From: Ridgeia piscesae
Taxonomy: Eukaryota > Annelida > Polychaeta > Sabellida > Siboglinidae
Direction of reading: 5' to 3'
NCBI GenBank assembly: GCA_025642075.2
Contig: JAODUO010000126.1
Coordinates: forward strand, 485,001 to 549,000
Length of the DNA stretch: 64,000 nucleotides
A program made the translations under genes and the position numbers. This document shows positions 23,401 to 35,400 of the stretch, in pieces; within the stretch, counting starts at the first letter, position 1; each line of letters starts with the position of its first letter. The notes under the pieces are model-generated. The model saw only the letters and a program-made list of their open reading frames with translations, was not told the origin of the DNA and searched no databases.

Positions 23401-26400
23401 ATAACCAGCTAACGTTATTCGATGTGAGATGATATACTGTGAGGATAATTCACTTTTTAGCCATCTCAGCATGTACGTCTCTGCCATCGGTGGCGAGATA
23501 GATCCTCTTCTTGTCAACTGGTCCATGTTTGCGCAGGTGTTTGTAGTAGAGTTCCACATGTGACATGTATTCCTCCACCTTATGGAAATCTGCCTCATAT
23601 CCTATCTTGTCAGACCTTCTAATGTGGATGCTGAAAGAAAATCCAGGGTGATTACTCAAGACTGCATACACGCTCCAATGTTGACTCGCATTTCTTACAG
23701 GGATTTAAGTTACTTAATTTCATGTAACCGTTGTCTGTTTTAATTACTGTAGAGCACCTACAGTTAACTGTTCTTTTCAGCATAAATAAACAACTATAAT
23801 ATTATGGCCTATGACTACAGGTGATGTTTAGAATGGTGTAGATAAGAACCTCAACTGTTTAGAATGTGAAAAGTCACAGTTGTTGGGATTATAACTAAAC
23901 CTAGAAAAACACCGGGTAGATCATCCCTAGTAATATTATGATAAATACCTTTTTATGTTGGGATCTAGAATATTGGGTAGAAGTATGGGGAGATGTTTGT
24001 GGCACATAGTTTAATAAAATGACAAAGGTTTAATTATGTCAGCTACATACTGCATCACTTCAACAGATGATTGACTTTACCATTAAGAAAAATCTATGAA
24101 TATAGTTTCAGGTCATGTAGCATAATCAGGAACATGTGTCCATTGGTAATGATAAATATGTTTAATAGAAATAATGAAATCCGTGGTGTTAAACTATGGA
24201 ATTATAATATAGTAAAAATAATGGATTTACTTATGCATTCGGAATATTCAAATGTCAACTGAACTTTTTGTCATTAAACAAAATCAGTGGCTTTCGTTGC
24301 CTTAGAGTTAGATATAAGTAGCATTTATTGTTGAAATCATGATGTGTGTATTCACAAGAATCGTATTGTTGTTTGCTTTTATCATGACTCTATGATGCCC
24401 TTCATCTGGAAACCGTATAACAATTAACAGTCCAGTTGTATTCCCAACAGAAATATTTTTTTATTTTCTCTTTCTCTTGACTATCCTCTAAGGATATATA
24501 ATTTCTCACCCAACGATAGGCCTCTTGAAACCTAGCCATTTTTCGGTGACACCAAAATCCTCCTGTAGAAAGGGCTGTGGTCGCATGAGATACTTGACAA
24601 GTTGTCCAACCCACCAGACAAATGGCTGACCATGTAGTCGAAGAAGGCGTGGTGCAAGGTATTCTGGGATGGCACGAGGCATGAATGGCAGCAGCCGAAT
24701 ATCCCTGGTGTTCTCGTATATATGTAGAACTTTCTTCGTCGTGTTAAAGATAGAATCAGCACCTGTCAATAATTAGATTCTGAAAACTAGATCATGTTAA
24801 AAAACATTATGGTTATAAGAGACGTCAGGAAAAATTGAACACTTTAATTTTCTAAACTACTGAGCTTTGCTGTACAGTTATTATAAAGGATATCCCATTT
24901 TAGTACTCATGATCCCATCTATAAGGAAACATAACTTTAGAAACTTTCATCAAGGTCTGTCTCTTCAGGAGTTTTTTGAAGACCTAAAATAGGTGTTTCT
25001 TGGAATAAAAAGGAAAAATATGGGACAAATCATCCGGAATAAGTTTGCAATTATGAATTGTATTTTGGTCACCCATAGTCTCTTCATCATAATCATCCAA
25101 CGGACATTATCTCTGGTTATTTATGAGATGCCTAGAAACACAGCCACATTGTGTGAATCTATCAAACAATATCAATAAAATGTATGGTATTTCACTCCGC
25201 TGTTGTTCCAAAAAAAAAAAAATTCTATGTCTGTAACTTACTGGTGACAAAACATCTTTTACAAAATTTAAGACACACCACACCAGTTTAATATGGATCT
25301 ACTGGATTATTGACACAGCCCCGGCACTGTTGCAAGGGAACAATTAGTCAAGGTGCCCATGCAATAAAGGGAGGCAGGGAATGTCCATATTCACTGTGGG
25401 TGGTGGAGGGCTGGCGTTAGTGCTGGTTCGATATTCCATATATTGAAGCACCACGATACTTGCGAAAGTTCGATACCGATATTTTTTGTATCGAACGCCC
25501 ACTGTTCGATACCTTTGATACTTTTGATACTTTCGATACCTACGATACCTTTGATACTTTCGATATTTTGATACTTCGACATCAAGTCCATTTGACGACG
25601 TCGATGTGAAGGCGCAACATTGTTGTCAATGACATCGTTATTTATGGGACCTACCACTACAGCGCTTCGCTGCCTCACTCGACTTAGGCGTGGTTGTGAA
25701 AAATTTATAACATCAAATGTGAATTGTTTTCTAAAACTTCATTGTAGAGTTAGTCTATATAGTAACTGTTTTTTGTGTGCACAATCTTAGCCTAGGTCAG
25801 ACTTCGCTTAGCCTCGGTTATACAAACCAAGTCCAAGACAAGGTTCATGACTCTAGTTTGGTGGCACTACCATGGCATCTGTCTCCCTACTTTACCTACG
25901 ATTACGCGTACAAAAACACACATCCTATAGTATTTTTTATAGAGTGTTTATTGCACGCAGTAGTATTTATTAAACTAGTTTAATAATAAGATTATTAATA
26001 TAAACAATTCGAGCATGGTGCACAAGTTTAGTTTGTCCGCGCGCTGTTTTGCTGTTTGGTGGCGCCACCTTTTGCCGTATACGACTCCCTCAACCAAGAT
26101 GAAGAACGTCAACATGTCACAACGTTCATTTGGTAGTTTTTCTACAAAGAGTCATGTCAGAAGCGCCCCAAAGATAGATACATCGAATTTGAATGAAACA
26201 TCAAGAAACTATCAAAACGTGATGATCAACTTTCATCGAAGGACACATTGATGTTGTCATGGACAATGTCGCAACGACTCGAGAACCTCTTCTATCAACA
26301 TATTCAACAATGAGCAAGCAGTGGACATTTAGTTACAGCGAAGTGAATCGCCATCAGTTGCTGAATTTACTACTGCGGCCACAGTGTCAAGAAGTGACAC

Positions 26401-29400
26401 GCACAATGCGACTGATTGACGATGATGATTCGCTTACTGCATCGATTGTCACTGTCACTGGCCAAACAGGTTCACCACTGGCAGAGACAGAGGTAGAGGA
26501 AGAAACCGACCTGTTCTTGAAAACAGTTGCAAACACATTATGGGGCTTCTTATGTGTACTTGATAACTTGGTAATTTAAGTTTTATGTTCACAAATATTA
26601 GTGTGAAATGGGAAGTACAATTATAATTTTTATTTTGTTCTAGTAATAATTAGTGTTATTTTATTGTAATTGTCTATACAGTTTTGATGTTAAATCACAA
26701 TTATCATTATGATACATGTACAACCAATATAAAAAAAAACAGTTATAACAGTGAGTGTTCAGCTGTGCTGGCATTATTATAAGTGATATGTGTGTTTAAC
26801 AATAACATTACATTATTTGTTATTGTATGTTATGTTTCAGCTGATGGTAACTTTAGGAGATACATTGACTTGAAATTAAGCTGTAATTAGTGTATTTGCA
26901 AACACAATTATCACACACCCACGGTATTTCTCTACAAGTGAAAATGTGCGTGTGTTTCTGTGGCATTAGTCTAAGTGGATAGTGTGTTTCTTTGGAGATC
27001 TCTGCTGTACTGAATTAGACTTACAACGTAAATTTCGAGTATCAAATAAAAATCTGGTATCGATCGATTTAGATGAATTCTGGTGTCGAACCAGCACTAC
27101 TTCTGTTGCATAATGTGGTTCTACTGGGAACTGTGTTCTTTATGAATATTAGACTTATAACGTTAATGTAAGTATTGAACAAAATTCAAGTATCGGTCGA
27201 TATCGAACAAAACCTGGTATCGAACCAGCACTAGCTGGCGTTTACTTGGGGAATATACTGATTACGGGGCATCACCAGTTTTCTGCATTAGGCATAAAAT
27301 TCAGACAGAAACATGCAAAACCTGAACATTTTGCTCATTGCGGTGGCCCTGGTATGCCTGTACAAAAGATCAGTCAGCTATAAATTTCTTGTATACAGTG
27401 ACAATATTCTAAGACATGTCTATGCAAAACTAGCAATAAAACTACACACTTTTGAAAAAATAGGACAACTATAAATTGAACAGTTTTTTGGGAGGTTTTA
27501 AACTGAGTTAATCAAAAATAAATATCTTGTGCATAGTAACTGTTCCCTAAGAAATGTCTATGTAAAATTATAAAACCAGATCTTCAATGGTGACTGAGAT
27601 AGCAGCTAACAGTACACGGTGGACATAAGTCTGTGGGACCTTCAGTCCAGAAGACTAATGATGTTGACTACAACATATCAAAGCTAAAAACAAAAGCTAC
27701 AAAAATGGAGACAACTTCCTAATTCTTTATATTGAATATATACACGAAGGTATGTTGTGTGAAAACAGTAACTTCTGGTGCCAACCATGGTATCGTGTTT
27801 GTTATGGGCTGCACATTTCTTCTTTCCACCACTTGGAAACCTTCATTGGATTTGCCGACGACTGTTGGAGAATCATCAGTCCCAACCGCTGGCTTTGCTA
27901 AATTGGTGGTGCACAAGAATCATGCTGAGTACAGCACTTGCCTGCTTGCATTGGTAGATGTTTCCTCTCATTCTTGCCATTTCAACACAGCCCTTTACCA
28001 TTCTGTTTTTCCTGCGGGTGGAATAGGCTCCTATCGGCCACGTCATGCCCAGAATCATTCAGGGCTGGCCTTGGTGCCTCAACATCTACCAGCAGATAAT
28101 TTCTTCATGAGACCTCTAGATGTACATCATATAGATTTTTTTTAACTCACCAGTGGTCCATACTATATTAATGTTTTCAGAATTTTTTTACATATTAACT
28201 GTTTGTTTTAAGAGTGCATACATTGCCCCCCCAAGTGCATAAGCTTCACTGGACTTTGAACGCCCTGCAATGGTCAAGTCCAGTATCTGGAAGAAGACCA
28301 ACATGGCGTGAACATGCATGCCTTGACATTCGTGCAGCACGTGGGCAAAGTCAAGGTTGTTGCTTGTCAAGAGACGACAAATCACTGGTGATGAATTCAG
28401 GAAGCCCACTGCTACTGTAGCACTTGTGGAAGACCAGGGTGATAACTTTCATGTTACTCTTCTCCTTGCTTGGACCTTGTCACCATTGTCACACCCAGCC
28501 CAACCACTGCAGCACAATTGAACAATGTCAGTTTTGCTTCTTCAAACACCTGGGTGTCACAGAAGTCCACACACACAACTTGACGAGTGAGTCGTGGATG
28601 ATCAGGTCCATGTCATTATACACATAACACAGGAGCTCATTCTGTATTACTGACGTCAGGCAGTGTGAAGTACTGGTACTTGCAGACATGGTTTCGAAGA
28701 CACCCCTGCACCTTTGGGGCTCGATACCGACGGCACTGGGTTTGTCAACCAATCTCTCACAGGCCACTCTGTTGACGTCTTCTCATTCCTGACATAGACG
28801 GTGGTCTGACATCAGCACATCACCAATCACACCCTGCACACTTTTCTTTCTGGTCGACATTCCTCCATGTGCAAGAGTGGGCCATAATACACAAGGTGGT
28901 CAATGCTTGATCAATGACACCACATATGCATTGTAGATTCTATCTCATCTTCTGTTTGTGGTACATCCATTTCCAGCTGTATTTCAGCTATATCACAAAA
29001 ACAATAACCACTGTTTGAAATAACGCCTGTAGTCTGAACCAGAAGTTAGAGTAAAAAAGATCAATAAGACCATCTCTACGACCACCATGACAAACAGTGG
29101 CACCCCGTGGCACTGTGTGAGTTCACTGGAATTTTACACAAATCCCTGAGAAAAATGCATATTTCAGTCATGAAAATCTTATATATCTGCTGTCTTACAG
29201 ACCAAATATGATGTTGGCTGCACTTACTTTCACGTGAAGAGTTATAAGGGCAGTGGCGGCTGATGGGCAAAAATGCTGCATCCCAGCCTTCTTTATGGTA
29301 AGGCATATCCGATTTAACCAGAACCAAAGTTCGGTTTAATCCAATCGCAAGTATGAAGTTATAAGCGAGCTTGTGCACTATGCAGCCAAAGCCGCAGGCT

Positions 29401-32400
29401 CTTGCTAGGTGCACAACAAGCATCCTCGCTTCTTTACAATCATGTGGATTCTGCAGTAATAAGTAGATGTATGACAAAGATACCACACTATACAGCATGT
29501 CTGTGTACAATGTCACTGCATATTAAAGCGACATGGTCTGTTCGTGGCTTTTTATTTTTATTGCAAAATTATGTTATACAGTATAAATTATACCTATTAT
29601 AGCGTAAAGACAGTCAAAATATGTTTTCATGTACCACTTAGGGGTTGAAAATAGACGCAGTAAGGGCGCTTAACTCTGTGTACACATCGACCACGAGGCG
29701 TTTTCGAAACCGTTGTAGACATGGCTAAAAGCCCAGAAGGAAATGCATGATCACGCGATGCAGTATCACGTGAACACAAATCGACGTCACTAACGCCACA
29801 CCCAGCCAGGTGCACGGCGCCCAGTTGGTAAAGGTTAAATGGTGGGTGTCACTCGCGGCGATTTGAGTGACAGTGTCGGAATTCTTATAAACATTCGACG
29901 TTTAACATTACGAAGTCAGTTCTGTTTCGATAAAACATTTATTGGTGGTCAGGACGCTACAATAGTTATAACTTATACTGATTAACATGATTTTGCAATA
30001 AAAATAAAGCCACAAACTGATCATATCGCTTTAAATGGGAGCTGCAACACTTGAACAAACAACATAAGAAGATCAATAGAGAATGTGTGATTTGATCAGC
30101 ATGGAGCCATGGTGTATTTTAAATAATTATCAGACTTGGATATCATTAACCACTGATCGCTGCCATATTACGCTCAAGCTGCTCAAACTTTTTATTTTGA
30201 TCATGTATGCAATTAAATTGTTGATCTGTTTAAACGATATATGGCACCATATTCATGTTTTCGTGCAGAAACATGTACTGGTGAAATAAATAAGAAAAAA
30301 GTTAACACATTACATCGAGTAGATATGAACTAGTCAAATCAAATGCAGCTAGAACATAATATGACAGTGTCCTGTGGTCATAGATATCCAAATTCGAAAG
30401 TGATTTAAAATATACCGTGGCTGCGAACTCATCAAATCATGGTCACATATCCTCTATGTCCTTATGTTTGGGCAATAGTTGTTGAAGCATTTCAACCACA
30501 GTTTAAGGAGAGAAGTAAATGCTAAAGTAGAAAATTGGGCTTAATATGAGCTCATATTATTATTAGTTTCTAACATTCTTAGGAGCTCCTAAACCCAATA
30601 ACTTAGTGGGATGATCACAAGCCATTTCAACACAGTTATACAAGACAGTTATTACTCATCTTGCACATGTGTTACCAAGTTCCTGCATATCAAATTGTTG
30701 CAGATATTGTTGTTGTCTGCGTGAAAAAATGCTTTTGCACATTCCACAATGGAAAGCTATTAAGACAATTTGCTATACTGTCAAACGTTTGACATTGTTG
30801 CAAAAGACCATGGGCTGCAGTGGTGGATCTTAAAATACAATCTTGGGGAAAAAGAGCAAAGGTTTTGGAAAACGTGCACACTGTCACTGTCGAATTCATT
30901 ACGCACTGCCTACAAAGGCTGCCAGTCATTACATGGAGCACACAATGTCTGCGTTCAAATGCAAATTTATCATGGTATCACCTGTTTATGGCACTAAGAG
31001 CTTTAGCCTCAAGCACAACCAAAACCAAGAAATGCCTTTAACCTCAACCCTGGTATACCTATACAAAACATGTAGTCGACCTTGTGAGCTCATCTTCACC
31101 GACTTTACTTTTGCCTCAATGCAATAATGCACGGTGAATGGCGGACAGAGACTGACGTCATAAGTCCACTGGACTTTCCTCCCGAAGAACTAAAAATTTA
31201 CAAATGGACAACCTTGGCATATGGTAAAATATTTTGGAAACTTGTACTGTTATCAACGTCAAATATACATACTTGTAGCTTGTACAGCTGTCTCTGGACC
31301 ATTTCACTCAGCTCTTTTGCTTCTTCTTCCCGCCAGCCTTTGGGGCCACTGGCTGCCTTCAAGTCGTGAATATCCCGTAGAAGTAACCTGTAATAATGAT
31401 AAATGATTGTGCACACAATATCACACTTCAGTTTTTAAATCATGTGGTATATTCACAATATAATATTGTGAACATAAAAAAATTTTATAGCACAAAGGCA
31501 TTTTTACCTATTATTTTAACCAAACATTATTCAACCCTTTAAAACAAGGTCAAACAGGACGGAAAATCTCTTTCAATGAGAGCAAAGCCTTGTTGGCAGA
31601 CAACACCCTCACTGGCTATCCAAAAGACAAATAAAGTATTAGATATTTTTGAGAGAGAGGCAACAATACTGTTACCGGGATCTTGAAGGCAATTATTAAA
31701 GATCATTATAAAAACATTTCATGTTATATTTTGTGTGTGTGTGTGGTGTGTGTGTTGTGTGGGTGTGTTGTGTGGGTGTGTTGTGTGTGCGTGTGCGTGT
31801 GCGTGTGTGTGTCTGTATGAGTCTGTGTGACATATTCTAACAAAATGAGACACGTATGTGGACATAGTTCACACACAGCTAAAGTTATTCAACACTGAAC
31901 ATGCCTGGGGTAGGAAGGTACAAATTGGAAAAATCACATTTGAAGCTCACGTTGTCGTTCCGAATTCTGCTGTTTTGCTTCTATTTCACGTTTTAATGCA
32001 TTTACAATATCCTCCCAAATCATGCTGATTGTCAACAATATGTTTATTGCAATTATCGCAACATAATCCAAGTATTTAGCGATGTTTTGTAGTGGTGACC
32101 CAATTGAATACACATTGTTTACCCATAGCGAGTGTGCACTGCGCCTGCACTGATATATTTAGCCAATCAGGGGACCGCTATCAACTGTGCCCAGCATCAG
32201 GCAACTTTTGTTTTTACAGACAGGTCTCTGTGTTAAATGCTGTTATTGACTAAAGTTGACGTCTACCAGATCCATGTGTCGAGGGAAAGCCCAAAAATAG
32301 TTGCCTCAAACAAGTGCAATTTATCGGCATTGTTTTATAGAATTAATGCATATGTTATGTAGCCTTTCTAAAAGGGTTGTAAAATGTACTAAATGGTAAT

Positions 32401-35400
32401 TAATATAAATGACAAATAAGCATCATCAGCTGATAGAAGTTATTAAAGTATGCTTTGGAGGCGAAGTCAAAATCATCAAAAATCACCATGCAATGTTTAT
32501 CTCAAAATCAAGTTTACTGACATGTATCTGATTTCGTTATAACACGTTTCACACACACTTATTTACAACATACATATATACCATAGCTGCCATTAAATTA
32601 AGCTTGCAAATTCATTCACATATGTTTTTGTCATAATTCCATCAGAGTAAATGTAAATTTGTACTACTAATTCAACATACAGTAGTGTTTTATAGACCTG
32701 CAATAGTAAATATATATGACACATACGTATATTCTTCTGAGATGGCATCCAGGGTTCTCATAGCTTCTTTCTTTATAGTATATGTATTATTTGGTCCCAT
32801 TGTAGTGCCTTCCTTTTTAAGGACTGACGCTATGAAGTACCACATTTCATTAATCCCATTTTCTATTTTTCGTGTCAGCTCTTCATGTTTTATGCTTGGA
32901 AGGTGTCCTGCAAAATATAATATTTTTGCAAGCTTTTGAAGAATTTTTGACAAACCTACGTGCATCACATATGATTCTATGCCAGTGATGTTATTTAGTA
33001 AATACCAAAATTTTTACTTTAATAACAATAAATTTATGCAAAGCAATGCAAGTAACACGCAGTTCATAGATCCATGTTAAATTATATACAATAATAATAA
33101 TGTTTATTTATAAAGCGCCGTATATACGAAAAAAATTCTGCAGAGGCACATAAAATACATAGAACACATACATTTAAAAAATATTCATAATCAGTTTAAA
33201 CTTGCACGTAAAGTTAAATAATAATAAATAGATAATTAAATAAAGCTTCTAAAAATCCTAGTTCATAAGCTAAACTTATCGGTAATAAATAGATAAAATA
33301 ATAAATAAATAATAACTTGATAATAAAGTAAGTAAAAAAATTGCAAAACAATAATTACAGTTAAAATAAAAGCAATGTACATACTTGGTAGAATTCCTAA
33401 TTTAAGCTTACATTACTAATTCTACTGAAATATGCAGCCATATATTAGGTAATGAAATTACAGTATTACCATTTTGGGCTGTCCTCTCAACTAGCCGCAT
33501 CCTCAATGTTTCTATAAGTGTGGCTGCATTACTGGAAGTGAGCGACAAACTGGCATTAAAATGGTACTTTCACTTGTGACGCATAAATACTGTATTCATT
33601 CTATTACGCTTACAGTTCACTCAACAAATATTTGGGATGCGAAAATATGTCAAAATATGTATTCTAACAAACATGCACCTACTTTCTGGTGCCAAAATGA
33701 TTTCAATTTCTCCCACAAGGTAAAGGCACCCATGACATCACTCCTTTTTATTCACCAGATGGCCAAAACATGGCATATGTTTGTACAAGCGTGTTGGTCT
33801 GATATATATATATATACACTGTATATATATATATATATATACATACATACATACATATTGGTAAAGTGTTTATGGTTACAATTGCTTTAAGTTAAGTGTA
33901 AAAATATTGTAGACTGCAAGTAACAGTGAACAAGGTAGAGATGTGTTTTGTACATACAGTGTACACCACAGACAACATGTGTCGACAGGGCATGTGTGAA
34001 CAGATTTTATGCGTCTACAAGTGAGAACAGAGTAGACTGATACTGTAGTTCTTCTTTCTTCACTGAGCTTTGAATGTAGTGTGACATTTCTATATATTTA
34101 ATTACAAAATTAAAACTGGGATTGAAGACTCAATTTCTCAAGTTATGATTGGCTTTGGAGATTGGTGTCACAGCTACAAAAAGAGGGGGTGTATATGTTT
34201 AACAGTGAATGTGTTTAATAAAATAAATGCGGTAATTATAGTACCCTGTAACATAACAAATAGCAGAAGTTATCCGGCAACTAGAATGAGAAAATATTCA
34301 TGAGTTGTATAAATGGTTTACTTCAGGTTAGTCAAGGGATTAGCTGACATGCAGCATTTCTCATTATTCTACTTGAGGTTACCATTACTTTATTAAAACA
34401 AAATTCTTTATTACACAACTAGTAAATTTTGACTCACATCGACGTTTCGACCACCACCAGTGGCTTTCATCAGGAACTGCAACCTGTAACGTCGAGGTGA
34501 GTCAAATTTATTAGTTGTGTAATAAGGAATGTTGAATCAACATTCTTTATTAGGAAGGAATCTTGAATCTAGATTCCTTGTTAGGAAGATATCTTGTTAC
34601 ACAACTAATAAATTTCAACAATTCTTCCAAATTGATGAACATTTTCACAGTTACACTAGGGGTGTTAGTGTTTATACTAATATGGTCACCTTCCCCACAC
34701 CACCCCCCACCCTCACCACCCCCCACCCTCACCACCACCCACCCTCACCACCCCCACCCTCACCACCCCCACCCTCACCACCCCCACCCCCACCCTCACC
34801 ACCCCCCACCCTCACCACCCCCACCCTACACCCACCCCACCCCACCACCCCCCACCCTCACCACCCCCACCCTCACCACCCCCACCCTCACCCCCCACCC
34901 TCACCACCCCCACCCCCACCACCCCCACCCCACCACCCCCACCCCCACCACCCCCACCCCCACCACCCCCACCCCCACCACCCCCACCCACACCACCCCA
35001 CCCCACCACCCCCACCACCCCCCACCATCACCCCCACCCACACCACCCCCACCCTCACCACCCACACCACCCCACCCTCACCACCCCCACCCCCACCCTC
35101 ACCACCCCCTTCCCATCACCACCCCCCACCCTCACCACCACCCATCCTCTCACAAAAACGATAAAGTTACTATCACTATTCATATGAAGAAGTTCTTACT
35201 CAGTACTTACCCTAGCACTATGGTAACTTCGTTCACACGGTTTATGTTCTCTTTTACTTGACTAATCAGATGTTCACCATTACTTAACAGCGCTGATATT
35301 TCGTTCAGTGACTTTTGTGGCTCTTCCAAGATTAAGTTCGGGTTGGTAGCGTGTTTAAACTGTCTTTGTAAACGTTCAAGACTTGGTCTGTATTTATACA

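Noticed and set aside
27732..28627. Plus-strand frames of 137, 68 and 67 codons
   Set aside because: Antisense to the minus-strand pseudogene; no motif of their own.
34529..35261. 211–232-codon Pro/His/Thr-rich plus-strand frames
   Set aside because: Open only because the C-rich minisatellite lacks stops. They are antisense to FUT8 exon 1 and intron 1.
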